Source of the DNA: Rhabdophis nuchalis
Taxonomy: Eukaryota; Chordata; Lepidosauria; Squamata; Natricidae
Direction: 5' to 3'
Length of the DNA stretch: 64,000 nt
Assembly (NCBI GenBank): GCA_039707465.1
Contig: CM077646.1
Location: 76,098,715 to 76,162,714, forward strand
Position numbers and translations under genes: made by a program. Shown here piece after piece: positions 47,803-58,979 of this stretch (position 1 is the first letter of the stretch; every line of letters begins with the position of its first letter). The notes below the pieces were generated by a model. The model saw only the letters and a list, made by a program, of their open reading frames with translations, searched no databases and was not told the origin of the DNA.

Positions 47803-48026
47803 TACACTTAGACCTGCATACAATTTCATAATGTTTTACAGTACTCTCTAAGCCAGGGGTCTGCAAAGTCGGCTCTTTTAAGACTGGTGGACTTCAACTC
47901 CCAGAGTTCCCCAGCCAGCTATGCTGGCTGGGGAACTCTGGGAGTTGAAGTCCACCAGTCTTAAAAGAGCCGACTTTGCAGACCCCTGCTCTAAGCAGTT
48001 ACAGAGTCAGCATATACACAGATAAG
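47803..48026 (-). mobile_element. tRNA-derived SINE remnant, target of a hairpin MITE
   Basis: 'tgttttacagtactctctaa' and, after the MITE, 'ctctaagcagttacagagtc' are the two halves of the 'ctctctaagc...tttacagagtcagc' region known from 3616 and 25596. Confidence 0.75.
47854..47988. mobile_element. perfect hairpin hAT-like MITE, 135 bp
   Basis: Arms 47854-47919 and 47923-47988 are perfect reverse complements over all 66 bp; loop tat. Ends caggggtctgc and gcagacccctg. Perfect 8-bp duplication ctctaagc (47846-47853 and 47989-47996). Inserted in a SINE, so the pre-insertion sequence can be inferred from sister SINEs. Confidence 0.97.
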
Positions 48027-48052
48027 TGAGGTGCTCCTGTGATCTATTCATG

Positions 48053-48267
48053 AAATGAATTTATTTATTTATTTATTTGTTTGTTACTTTGTTTGTAACA
48101 CCAGGCAGTGAACATACATAATATTTCTCCCTTCTTCTATTTTCCCTCCAACAACAATGTTATGAGGTGGGTTAGGCTGAGAAAGAGTGACCAACATAGA
48201 GCCACCTTGAACTCACAGTGTCCCACTTTCTAGCCTGGTGCCTTAACAACTAGACCAAAATGACTCT
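48053..48267 (-). mobile_element. tRNA-derived SINE, near full length
   Basis: Begins with TTTA units (reversed tail), then 'aacaatgttatgaggtgggt', 'gaactcacagtgtcccac' (B-box region reversed) and 'ggtgccttaacaactagacc' (A-box region reversed). Sister of 41388. Confidence 0.8.
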
Positions 48268-48279
48268 ATTGTTCTATAC

Positions 48280-48579
48280 CAGGGGTGTCAAGCTCGATTT
48301 CATTGAGGACCACATCAGGGTTATGTTTGACTTGGGTGGCTGGGGTGGACATGGGCAGCTTGATGTTGGGGGGCACCTGTGGTGGCCCAAGTACTCTGCC
48401 GGTGAGAACGGGCTCCCGAGCTCTGTTTTCGGCTGGGACAGCCTCCTGCAACCTTCTGCCAGCAAAAATGGAGCTCGGGAGGCACCGTGGGATGGTCCTT
48501 GCTGTTTCCAGGGCGTCCCCAAGATCTAAGCACCCTGCAGGCCGAATGCAGCCCGTAGGCCTTGGAGTTAACATCCTTC
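48280..48579. mobile_element. long-form hAT-like MITE, 300 bp
   Basis: Starts caggggtgtcaagctcg, ends cttggagttaacatccttc. Flanks ttctatac and ttctatat (7/8). It sits just after the SINE. Confidence 0.75.
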
Positions 48580-48587
48580 TTCTATAT

Positions 48588-49946
48588 GGATTAAGTTGAG
48601 AAACTGGGGTTAAGAAAGAGAAACAGAGAATGAAGTTGGTAAACATTAGATATATAGTAATAGAGAGATGCTAATTCTTGAAAGTAACTACCAAACTACA
48701 GGATTCCCATTACTGGTCTTGCCTATGATTTGCAAAGTCTTTATGTAGAATCTCTAAACAGATTGTGAGAAGACAATTCAGTCTTCATTGTGAAGCCATT
48801 TTATATTTTGTACAAAATATCTTTTTTTCTCCCATCATTGTTAAAGAACATGTTATTCAAAAGACCTTTGAAAATTGCAGGATTCTGGCTATCATTCATG
48901 CATACTTTTAAGTCAACCCTATTTTATTTCTATCACAGAAATGACTGCTGTTTAAATTACCAAACACATATTTTGAAAACCTAAACTGTGTCTTCAAAGA
49001 ACCCTTTGTGGACCAAACAGACATACATTTTTAAATTGACCCATTCTCATTAAATAAGTTTTATTCCAATTCTGACAATGACCATACTATGTATCTTCTT
49101 GCAAATTATAAAGTCACACTAGTCATAATATATTATCATACAATAATATCATATATTTGTCACTATAGTGACATGCAACATTATAGACTTTTAATTTACA
49201 TACCATTTTTTCCATGGTTAATACCAAGGAAGATGGTTCTTATTAATTGCTGAATGGAATCACTAAGGCTGCTTAATTATAGCTGTCTGGGAAGAGAATC
49301 AATTCCTGTGGTAACCATGACATTGAGGATTAGAGAGAATTGAAAAGCTGCCTGCATTTTCCAGGGTTGGATTTGCCCATACAGTTTATAGCGTACATAT
49401 AATATTCTGCATATAGAATAACCCAGCCATTATGTAAATATTTTGTTATTAATTGATATCAGAAGTAGAGTTGAGCTCATTCAAGAAAAAAAACAACCTC
49501 ACGGTAAATATGTTTTTGTTGACTTTGAGTTCTTATCTGGCCTTTCTACAAAAATAGCTTTTAATATAAGTGGAGATTAAAAAAAAAGATAATTAAAATC
49601 TATATAAAGAAACAGCAGCAAAAATAATTAGAATCAAGGTAAAATAAAACTGCAAGTATTTTAACTACTTGGCTAGAAAAATCGACTGAAAGAGATTCTA
49701 TTGCTCATTAACAAGACAACAGAGAGAAGGTCAGCCAGGCACCCTGCTATAAGGGCTGTGCAATTTCTTTGAAAGAACTAACTTGGAATACCCTGGGAGC
49801 AGCTCATTAAAACAGCTGCATCTTTTTCTAGGATCAGGTGGCTGCACCAGCAGGCAGTCCCAGCTGACTTCACGTGTGTTTGCCTTTTCATTTCCAAATA
49901 GTGCTTTCAAAGGATTTGCATTGTATCTATATACAATAACACTCTT
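48588..49946. other. unclassified, partly unique-looking sequence
   Basis: No repeats recognised. 49220-49370 has homeodomain-like AT cores and 'ttcctgtggtaaccatgaca', and might be a conserved element. This is speculative. Confidence 0.35.
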
Positions 49947-50235
49947 CAAATACCTGAGAGGGTGTCACACAGAAGCTTCTGAGCTGAACTCTGTTGTTGG
50001 AGAATGCAGGACATTGAATAATAACTTACCAGAAGGCAGAGATTCTGGTTGAATATCATTTAAAAAAAGTATCCTAAGAGCAGTTTGATACTGGCATTTC
50101 TCCTCTCTGCTGGATGTTTTTCAAGCAGAGGCTGGACAGCCATCTGTCAGGGATGGTTTAATTTGAATCCTTGTTCTGAGATGGAGGTTGGAATCAATGG
50201 CAGGCTTCCAGTTATATGATTCTGTCATAGGGACA
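49947..50235 (+). mobile_element. CR1 LINE 3' end
   Basis: Reads KYLRGCHTEASELNSVVGEC and NNLPEGRDSG, then 'gcagaggctggacagccatc' and 'ggttggaatcaatggc', ending near 'atatgattctgtc'. Typical CR1 C-terminus and 3' UTR. Confidence 0.8.
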
Positions 50236-51654
50236 GCCATATAGTAATGCATAAGGCATAAATTCAAAACAGGCATCGACTGCCAAAACAAATTAAAAAT
50301 GTAAAATTAGCTAAGCTAAGGAAGCATGGAGGAGAACCTGCACACTGCTAGGAATCCATAACATCCATATTTTCTATTCCAGTGAATGAGCAATACAATC
50401 CCATTGAATAGGAAGAATTACTAATTTATTGAGCATGGAGATAAAGAAAAAAAAATACTCAGAAGTGTTGAAATGGCAGCGAGAATCCAGGTTCACAATC
50501 TTGAATCATCAGTATGGGTTTCCTTTTTTTTTTGCTGTTTCTCATAGTAATGAGAGGTTTGTTGGGTCATGGTTTAATGGTATGTTTTATAATTAAGCTG
50601 AATAATTTCCAAAAAGCAACATTACATAATTTTTACTTTTCCCCACTCCCCATCCCTTTGTTTGTCTTTCCCCTTTTATTCCTCCCTGTTTAAAATTGAA
50701 GAAATTTTAAAAAGCCAAGCAAGCACATTTTAAGACTCAGTGCTTAAATTATATATATGAAAAAAACTGGCTACTCCCATATGAACACTCATTGAAACTT
50801 AGGTATTACTTTCATCCTGATAGAACATTTGCTAAAATAATTTCTGGGGTATAGGATGTATTTTTCTCATTCAAAAATGATTTCTAATCTTGCACATTTC
50901 AGCTTATTAAACTTCAAAAATTACTTTTAAGAAATAAAAACGCCTATTACCTTTGGGAAACTGGTTGACTTTTTTTTTTAAACAAAAGAAGTATTGTTTT
51001 GGATTTGGAAAGAGAATTGAAAATGACATCTGGCTGATAAGTACCTCATTGTTCTGCTGTTTTCTGTTAGTTCCAAGTACTGTTGGAAGAAATATCCATC
51101 TAGTTCAGTTCTAAGTGTGGAAAAAGACATTAGACATATGGAGACTGATTGGAAAGATGATTCAATGGAGCAGAGCCACCAAGCACATGGTCCTGGTGCA
51201 GCTGAACACCGGTGGAGTGTGAGGGTTATTTATACCCTCTCTTGGGCCTTGCCCTTGAGCTTCCTGTTTCTGTGGCAAGGACATATATTCTATTGGTTGC
51301 TGTCAGACTCCCATTGGTTATGCAGGGTTCATAGCTGAGTTGTCTGATGCAATGAAGGGGCTAGCTGTGCAATTCCTATTGTGGCTGAAGGATAACCTTA
51401 CCTTTATTCAGAGCCAGACCTTGCTGCAGGCAGTAATAGATTACTAAATCTGCATTTCTAAACCTGCCCCAGTTCAGTATCTGCTTGGGGAGGGGGGCAG
51501 GGAGCTGAGGCTCTGAGTTTCTGTCTCTCTTAAGATTTCTCTTTCTCTTTTAGGGGAAATATAACATTCTGCCTTCTTAATGTTTCTCAAAATACTTCAT
51601 TTTTCTAGGAGAGGGGTGGGTGCTAACTTTCTACAGTACCAAATGTGTATAATG
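50236..51654. other. unclassified intron sequence
   Basis: 51160-51480 is less AT-rich but belongs to no family I recognise. Confidence 0.45.
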
Positions 51655-51900
51655 AGTTAGGACTGGTGGCTTAATGACCATCTGAAGTTACAGCAGACCA
51701 TCAAATGGTACTTACAACCCAATTTCTAAGTTCCAAAGATTTTGGCTGCTTCATTTGCTTAACAACTTGCATGCTTGTTTAACAAATGGTGTGTTTGCTT
51801 AACGACTTGTACCAAAAAGGTCACAAAATCAGGTGTGCTCATTTAGTGGCCTAATTACCACAGTAACTTAATGACCACAGCAACTTACTACAGTAATTCC
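51655..51900. repeat. diverged relative of the TA-flanked MITE group
   Basis: Repeated 'gcttaacaacttgcatgc', 'gcttaacgacttgtacc' and 'aaggtcacaaaatc' recall that group, but termini are not visible. Confidence 0.35.
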
Positions 51901-52144
51901 AGGGGCTATTGAAACTACTATTGTTTCACATACTATTGCACTGTGCCTTCCATAAGGACTCATGGACTTCCTTCATAACATCTGATAAATTATCCCAGAA
52001 ACATCACTCTTTTTTTTTACATACAATTGCTGTTATCAGATCAGTAAGACGTAGTTTCTTTGTAGCTAAATCTTGTTATACTGCCTGCAAAATTAGGCAG
52101 ACTTTGACTGCTTGCTGACAGTCCATCATTAATTGTAATAAATT
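51901..52144. other. unclassified intron sequence
   Basis: Nothing recognised. Confidence 0.45.
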
Positions 52145-52250
52145 AGCTTGTCTTTATTATTTTTCCCTTTGGGGAAAGGAGCCGGTATATAAATAAAATT
52201 TATTATTTATTATTATTATTATTATTATAATTATTATAATGCTACTTATT
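52145..52250 (+). repeat. L2 3' tail with (TTA)n
   Basis: 'gccggtatataaataaaatt' then TTA units, as in the L2 copy at 12208. Confidence 0.55.
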
Positions 52251-52813
52251 TGTAATGCTGCTCTGAGACCATAATAAAAATTATTAATTCCAGATCAATT
52301 ACAGTTGTAAATCTAGTGCTACCTACAGTATATGCTTGTTTGCAAATACCAGGTTCTACTTATGTAGAACCTACTTATGTTTCTTAAATCTGCTTGCTAA
52401 CAAAGTGGCCATTTGAGTGGCTGATCTCACCTATTTGACCACTGAGATTGCCAATCCATGTAACAGGAGAGGAGACCAGATATGTATGCATATGTGGGTT
52501 ATTCTAGAATATTTTTTGTATAAGGAGCTCCAGAGTATTAGCTTTCCTGAACTTTGCACTTGGCTTTCTTCCTTTTGCACCCTACCCCTTCTGCCTCTGT
52601 GACAGCTCCAAATAGGTTTGTATAGGTACAGATCAACAAACATGCAACCACAACTAAATTTATTTTCTACAATCCACTGTGGTTTGAAAGTAGGAGTTCA
52701 TAAAATGTATTTTGGCTGGTACTGGAAGAGGGAGCCAAGCAAATAACAGAAAAGTCCTGCCTCAGCATTGAAGCAGCGGAGATAAATCACTTCTTAAGTT
52801 CTTGTAGTCACCC
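52251..52813. other. unclassified intron sequence
   Basis: Nothing recognised. Confidence 0.5.
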
Positions 52814-52821
52814 TCTAAATG

Positions 52822-53374
52822 CAGAGGTGGGATTGAAAATTTTTAGCAATTGGTTCTCTGCTCAGTTGCTGGGGGGCATGGCTATAGGGGTGTGGCCTAC
52901 TTGGCTTCCTGCACCATGGTGGGATGGGTGGGTGTTTTCACTCTCCCCAGGCTCCAGAGGCTTTCCTTGAGCCTCCACGAGGGTGAAAATGGAGGCTCTT
53001 TGGAGGCTGGAAATGCGTCCATTCCTGGATTTCCAGTACTTCTGGTAGGTTGGTTTTTTGCCTTCCCCAGGCTCTGGAAGTTTCCCTCGAGCCTCCGGGA
53101 GAGTGAAAATCACCTCCCCTGGGCTATGGAGGATCTCCAGAGGCTGGAAACAGGCCTGTTTTGGACTTCCAGAACTTCTGGGAGGCTTGTTTTTCACCTC
53201 CTTGTAGGCCCTGCACTTACCTGGTATGATGAGCAGGCTGCGTGGAGACTCCTGGGAGGAGAGGGATGGGGTGGGCAAGGTCAGCTAGTCCTTGCAACTA
53301 CTGGTTCAGTGAACCAGATTAAAATTAAAATCAGGTTTGCCTGAACCAGTCTGAACTGGCTGAGTCACACCCCT
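52822..53374. mobile_element. hAT-like MITE, 553 bp
   Basis: Starts cagaggtgggattgaaaa, ends tggctgagtcacacccct. Flanks tctaaatg and attaaatg match 6/8. The interior has a repeated module: 'cttccccaggctctgg' and 'cgagcctccgggagagtg' type text occurs two to three times (about 52935-53130). Confidence 0.65.
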
Positions 53375-53652
53375 ATTAAATGTGAACCTAATTCCCACAA
53401 AGGATTATAGTGCAGCATCAAATAGACTGAAAATGGTCAGAACCCCACACAACTATATTTCTATCTGATTTGATGTTTGTTTAGTCTTCCTCACTTTCAA
53501 AGTGCTGTGCATCAGAATATTAGTTGATTCCAAGGAGATACTGGCAGGGAAAAACAATGACTATTATCCGCTTGCCAAAAATGCTTAGGGTGAGGTCTGA
53601 AGATGAATTCTCCAATGGCTTATAAGATAGGACATAGTGACATCTTCTAAGC

Positions 53653-53768
53653 CAGGGCTTGGTAACTATGGCCACTTTAGGACCTGTAGATTATAAATCC
53701 CAGAATTGGCTGGCTCAGGAATTCTAGAAATTAAAGTCCACAGGTCATAAAAGGGACTAAGCGACACC
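53653..53768. mobile_element. old hairpin hAT-like MITE
   Basis: Starts cagggcttggtaactatgg, has 'cccagaattggctgg' at the centre and a diverged second arm (attaaagtccacaggtcat). Flanks ttctaagc and ctctaagc (7/8). Confidence 0.65.
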
Positions 53769-53775
53769 CTCTAAG

Positions 53776-53884
53776 CAGGGCTGTCAAACCCGTGGCTCGC
53801 AACCCCAATGCGTCACAGGCTGGCTATGCCCATGCCGGGTTTAGTGGGGGGGGGGGAACTCCTGATATGTCACGTGACACTCCT
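53776..53884. mobile_element. hAT-like MITE, right end shortened
   Basis: Begins cagggctgtcaaacccg right at the duplication of the previous element. It has a G11 run and 'tgtcacgtgacac'. Reverse orientation of the 13856/28678 subfamily; its far end lacks about 30 bp. Confidence 0.65.
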
Positions 53885-54649
53885 GAAAGCCTAATCCAAG
53901 GCCAAAAGTAGAGCAAAAGTCTTCCATCATCTCATTTGGTAACATAAGAAGGTAGAAAGGACATGCAATTAACAGTGTAGTTCTCCCCAGATATATAATA
54001 GCAGTGATGGAAAAGAGACCATGGTAATCATGATCATAGACGTACCCTATTTCACATCCCTTTTCTATCTCCTGCTCTGAATCATCCATCAAAGCAGTTT
54101 CCAGGTCTAAAGCTGGATCAGAACAAGATAGAACTCGGTAGGATTTGTGCAGTATCTTACCTTGCTTTTTATGGACATAATATCCTAAAGGAACAATGTT
54201 ATTGTTATTCGGGTCTTAGAATTAATTCTTAGATGTTGAAAACCTTTGTGACGCATCCGGAGCAGCGTCACAAAAGAAAGGAAATAAAATGCAGAACGAA
54301 TGTACCATCAGGTGGTATTAACAGTATAAGTCACATGCGGCTAAATGGCATCCATCAGAGCACAGAGACCCAAGCAGTTGAATATCTGAACTGAACACCA
54401 CCAAAAGATGCTTGGAATACTTTTTAAACCAGCAATAGGAATATCTACATTGTGTACTTGTCCATTCAGAGTAAACACTTTTACATACCATGAATCTGAT
54501 GGAAATTAATTAAGAATAAATGGGATATGAATTCTAAGACTGATGGAAGTGTAGATTAATCCTAACCCAAACAGAAGGTACACGTTTGATCTTAAGCAGC
54601 ACATTTTATACAATAAATCTTCATAATGACTGCAATTTTTAATGTTTTA
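53885..54649. other. unclassified intron sequence
   Basis: Nothing recognised. Confidence 0.5.
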
Positions 54650-54790
54650 TAATAGGCGGTTTTTTTTCCAGTTTGACTTGAGAGAAAGTAACTTGGCCAA
54701 AGTCACCTGGTGAGCTTCTGTAACTCAAGAGTGGGCTAGAATTTGAGCAAAATGCTTTAATCATTAAGTTATTCTGGCTTCCAGTTACTT
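54650..54790 (-). mobile_element. MIR-like ancient SINE
   Basis: 'gtaacttggccaaagtcacc' is the reversed MIR core. The far end 'aatcattaagttattctggc' is a reversed A-box region. Old and diverged. Confidence 0.55.
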
Positions 54791-54984
54791 CTGGAATGGT
54801 GAAACTGCTTTGACAGCATACCTGTCTGTTACGTCTTTTTTAAAAAAAATCCAATTTGGAAGGAAAATGTATAAATGTTTCTCACCTACATATATGTCGC
54901 TCAAATGCTATGAAATGTTTCAGAATATGTAGAGCTGTCCCTTAAGAAGTGTAATATTGCATTTCATTTGAAACTCAGCCTTCC

Positions 54985-55316
54985 CTTCCCAAAAATAAGC
55001 ACGAAGAACATGCATAGTCTCTACTTCTCAAATGAAGATTCCAAACAGAAGTTCTTCTTTTGCTGATAATCAATAGGGAATAATAGGCCACCTAATGAGA
55101 AGGAAGGACTCACTGGAGAAAAGCCTAATGCTGGGAAAGATTGAGGGCAAAAGAAGAAGGGGACGACAGAGAATGAAGTAGCTGGATGGAGTCACCGAAG
55201 AAGTAGGTGTGAGCTTAAATGGACTCCAGAGGTTGATAGAGGACAGGAAGGCCGGAGGAACGTTGTCCATGCGGTCACAATGGGTCAGACATTTGCAACT
55301 AACAACAACAACAAAA
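54985..55316 (+). mobile_element. BovB (RTE) LINE 3' end
   Basis: Shares 'caaatgaagattccaaacag', 'aatgctgggaaagattgagg' and 'gttgtccatgcggtcacaat' with 36985-37418, ending in ACAACAACAAC units. Confidence 0.85.
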
Positions 55317-55448
55317 GGGAATAATAGCCAATAGCACTGTGAAATCAAGGAGGACAGGAGATACAGTTGGTAAAAGACAGTACTGAAGAGAAGGAGCAAT
55401 GGAAACCAGTGAGAGTTGATGAGTAGGAAGAGTTAAAGAAAGCATCTA

Positions 55449-56024
55449 GAGGTTGTCCTTGACTTATGACCACAACTTAGTCCAAAATTTCTGTTGCTAA
55501 ACAAGGCGGTTAAGTGAGTTTTGCTCCAGTTTACAACTTCTCTTGCCACAATTGTTAAATGACTCACTGCGGTTGTTAAGTTAGTAAACCTGGCTTCTCC
55601 TTTGACTTGTCAGAAGGTTGCAAAAGGTGATCACGTGTCCTGGGGACACTGTAACAGTGGTGGGTTCCTATTGGTTCGGACTGGTTCGGCTGAACTGGTG
55701 GTGGTTTGGTGGCCTGGGTCGCTGGAACTGGCAGCGACCCAGGCTTGCCAAACTGGTTCTCTGGGCGGCTCTGGGTTCTCTAGTTTTTGCTTCTGCACAT
55801 GCTCAGAGCAATTTTTATTGCATTGCACAGTGATGAGCAAACCGGACCCCTGCACTGTAATCCTCGTAAATGCTTGCCAGTTGCCAAGTGTCCAATTTGT
55901 GATCATGTGGCCATGGGGATGCTACGAGGTTTGTTTGAAAAATGATCATAAGTCGCCTTTGTTCAGTGCTATTGTAACTTCAAATAGTCATTAGAATGAA
56001 TAGTTATGAGTCGAGAACTTCCTG
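55449..56024. mobile_element. TA-flanked MITE, interrupted by a hAT-like MITE
   Basis: Ends gaggttgtccttgacttatg and atgagtcgagaacttcctg with TA outside both. The interior matches 44880. Without the insertion it is about 370 bp. Confidence 0.85.
55655..55852. mobile_element. hAT-like MITE, 198 bp, perfect 8-bp duplication
   Basis: Starts cagtggtgggttcctattg, ends agcaaaccggacccctg. cactgtaa on both sides (55647-55654 and 55853-55860). Has an inner inverted repeat (gcctgggtcgctgg and gcagcgacccaggc). Confidence 0.92.
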
Positions 56025-56889
56025 TATAAACTTTCTGATCTTAAGGAACTGAAGTGAAACTCTACCTTCATTGTCCATGACTCATAGTTACTTCTCCTCA
56101 AGTAAGTACTGGCTATCTACATCTTAAGCATATTTACTCTTCACAGACTGAAAACCAGATTCCAGCTGGTAAACAGAATGGGACAAGATGTGAGGATTAT
56201 TATTATTTTTGCTTTTTTAAAGGTGCTAATGAATTCAGCATAGGACTGACCTTGCCTCACCTTGGGTTTAATGCTTGAATGATCTCCAGAAAATCCCAGA
56301 GCACTTGCAAATCAGAAAACCCTGGCATAAAAAAAAAACTTCATTGGAACTGAGCTGGACTTGAGGGTATCAAAAACAGAAAAGCAAACTGACCAGGTGT
56401 GTAAACAGAAAGCAGCATTCAGCAGAGATAACACAATGTATATGACTGATTTAGGTCCATGGTCCCATGGGTTGGTGTTGCATGAGTAATACAGTGGTGC
56501 AAACATTTGGAAAACAACATGCTGGGTTCTGAAAATGGGCTACCCATTTCCCATTTCCATAAATTATGCGCTTGGGGTTATACATAGCCAGCGACTACCC
56601 AACTTGTCTTAGATTGAGCTTATATGGAGAGAAAAACAGCGGAGTCTACCTGTGACCCCATATAATTTCAAGAAGGAGATTCTTAGAAAAAATGTATTTT
56701 CCCAGTGTCTACTTTGGGATCTGCCAATCTTAAAAATTCAGCTCATTTTAGTGCTTGTTTGGGACAGGGCAGTTTTTCCAATTCTGTGTTACTGTTCCCC
56801 CCCCCCCCCCAGTCTTAAACAATACCTATAGGACAGTCACCTGTTTCATCAGATGAGAGATGCACTTTATCTTTAAAACTCTTGATGAA
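56025..56889. other. unclassified intron sequence
   Basis: C15 run at about 56797; otherwise nothing. Confidence 0.45.
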
Positions 56890-57590
56890 ATGGCTGAAGG
56901 CCTTCTTCAATTAAACTTTTCAAAAGACCCCCATCGGAGTCTGAATCTGCAGGGGAAGATGAGCTGGAACAAGAGCCGACAAAGCTTGAGAGGGCGGCTC
57001 CGTTGACTTTGGAGGAAACTGGGGAAGGGCAGAGTCAGTCAAGGCAAGGCTTTTCTGAATTAGTAAGGCCTGCAGACAGGGAGAGCTCAGGAGAAGATCA
57101 AGGACTACCCCCTCCTGATCCAAAAGCAAGGAGGGAAGAGAGATGGCAAGATCAACGCAGCTACTAGGGAGGAGAGTGCCCCTCCCCCTTTCACAAGGCA
57201 CACTGGTGACTGAGATGTAAAGAGGTGCCAGTGGGAGGGGCATTTCTCGGGAACAAGTGTTGAATCTGTGGAGTCTCGTGCGCACTTGTCAATGCCTGGA
57301 GATTGCTGTACTCTGTCTCTTGGGCTTGCCTGGTTTCCCTGCTTCACTGAGCTTCTTGCTCTGGTTACTGTTTGGCTAACCTGGCTTACTGGACTGCTGG
57401 CCCTGGTTGCTATGTGGCTAACCTTGCTTACTGGACTAGTTGCAGCAGCAGCTAGAGTCTTCTCAAGGTGCACATGAGAGCTTTGTTTCAGGACTTGTAG
57501 TGAATGTGGGGACATTTGGGGGCGTAGTTGGAGCAATAAAGGGGAGTTAGACCTGTTCTCTGGTTATGTTGCTTTCATACCATGCCCTTG
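56890..57590 (+). mobile_element. LTR-retroelement-like 3' segment
   Basis: Starts with an open acidic stretch (ESESAGEDELEQEP, then RPADRESSGEDQGLP and ARREERW) ending at about 57168. A GC-rich, imperfectly repeated part ('ggctaacctggcttactgga' and 'ggctaaccttgcttactgga') follows, with a polyadenylation signal (aataaagggg) near 57535. Layout parallels 11690-12190 reversed. No paired LTR seen. Confidence 0.35.
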
Positions 57591-58047
57591 GTCATCACAC
57601 ATTACTATTATATCAACACTGAGTCTATTCCCATGAAGTTTTCTTAAGCTGATGGGTGACTTTCCCAGTATTTGCAGTCTAAGTGTCTCAGAAGTTTATG
57701 CAAGAACTTGAGATTTACAAATCAGGATATCTATAGGTCGCAAGAGTACCATTATTCAGTTGTATTCTATGTAGAAAACAATTGGAACATTAATCTTCAG
57801 CAATAAAAGTAACCAGGCAAAAATTCCAAATAGGAAATGAAGACATTGCAGTGAATGTGCACAAGGCCATGTATGTGTAGGTACATTCTCTCTCCCCCCC
57901 CCCCCCCACTTAGCTGTCTGCACAGAAGACACTATCTAATATTCAGTTGCAAGATATATAATGTTCATGATCTTTTGAGAGATGCATGTTCTATTACATG
58001 TAATATTCAATTAAAATCCACACACAGGATAGCACTTGTTAAAAACA
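57591..58047. other. unclassified intron sequence
   Basis: C14 run at about 57894; otherwise nothing. Confidence 0.45.
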
Positions 58048-58392
58048 CAAGTAATCCTTGATTGACCACAATTGAGCCCAACTTTTATGTTGCTAAGTGA
58101 GACATTTGTTAAGTGAGTTTTGTCCCATTTTATTACTTTTTATGACTTTAAGTTAGTCACAGTGTTATTAAATGAATCTAGCTTCCCCATTGACATTGCT
58201 TGTCACAAGGTCACAAAAGGTGATCACATGACCCCAAGACACCACAATCATCATAAATATGAACCAGTTGCCAAGTGTTTGAATTTTGATCAAGTGTGAA
58301 AGTGCCATTGTAACTTCAAATGCTAGTTGCTAATTTCTTTACTACCAGTTTGGGCATGCTCCCATGCATGCGATGGTTCTGTGCATGTGTAG

Positions 58393-58839
58393 CAGTGGTG
58401 GGTTTCAAATTTTTTTAGAACCTCTTCTGTAGATGTGGCCTGCTTTGTGGGAGGGGCTTGCTGGCCATGTGACCTGGTGAGAGTGGCTTGGCAGTCATGT
58501 AACTGGACCAACTTGTAAAATGTGGTGAAATTCACTTAACGCTCTTGCTTAGCAACCAAAATGTTGGCTCAGAAACTCTGACATTTGAAGCACGCAAGTC
58601 TTAAAGCTGTCAAGTTACAAGACCCGTGCACCCTTAACCATTTAGAAAAAAAACCCTAGGGTGTTCAAACTTGATGGCTTTAAGACTTGTGGACTTCAAC
58701 TCCCAGAATTCCTTCTCTCGCTCTTCATCTTGATGATGTGTGGACGGGCAGGAGGAGGGAGCTGGAACCGGTTCTAAATGGCACTGTAGATTTGTGGAAC
58801 CTCTTGTATAGAAGAGGTTAGAACTGGCAGGAACCCCTG
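58393..58839. mobile_element. hAT-like MITE, third layer, perfect 8-bp duplication
   Basis: Starts cagtggtgggtttcaaat, ends ggcaggaacccctg. atgtgtag on both sides (58385-58392 and 58840-58847). Carries a TA-family-like block (cttgcttagcaaccaaaatg) as 34766-35133 does, in reverse. A half hairpin MITE lies inside at about 58660-58712. Confidence 0.9.
58660..58712. mobile_element. half hairpin MITE, fourth layer
   Basis: 'agggtgttcaaacttgatgg' then 'gtggacttcaactcccagaa' matches the left arm of the family; the second arm is missing. Confidence 0.6.
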
Positions 58840-58979
58840 ATGTGTAGAAGCATCCAGGTGGGCTGGCGGAGCCTCCCGCCACTGCTACTACCAGCTCAGC
58901 CAATCCAGGCTGAACCAGCAGCAATCCACCACTGTTCAAATTGTCATTAAGTGAACTGTTGTAAGTGTAGGACTACCTG

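Larger units (their letters stand above)
58323..58934. mobile_element. hAT-like MITE, second layer
   Basis: Left end ctagttgctaatttc (diverged), with 'tttactaccagtttggg'; right end agcagcaatccaccactg. Flanks ttcaaatg and ttcaaatt (7/8). Itself split by 58393-58839. Confidence 0.7.
58048..58979. mobile_element. TA-flanked MITE, outermost layer of a nest
   Basis: Left end caagtaatccttgattgac (58048), right end gtaagtgtaggactacctg (to 58979) with TA on the right and CA on the left. Its halves 58048-58322 and 58935-58979 join across the inserted block. Confidence 0.8.

Noticed and set aside
47854..47988. A microRNA precursor hairpin
   Set aside because: The palindrome is perfect over 66 bp, has TIR ends and an 8-bp duplication, and is part of a dispersed family. 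A MITE explains it better, although such hairpins can give rise to small RNAs.
52850..53344. Open frames of 138-164 residues on both strands
   Set aside because: They lie in a GC-rich hAT-like MITE with internal module repeats; both strands are open because stops are rare in GC-rich DNA.
57105..57536. A 143-residue minus-strand frame with repeats (SPVSKVSH, SPVSQVSQ)
   Set aside because: It is antisense to an imperfect tandem part of the LTR-like segment and has no splice or start context.
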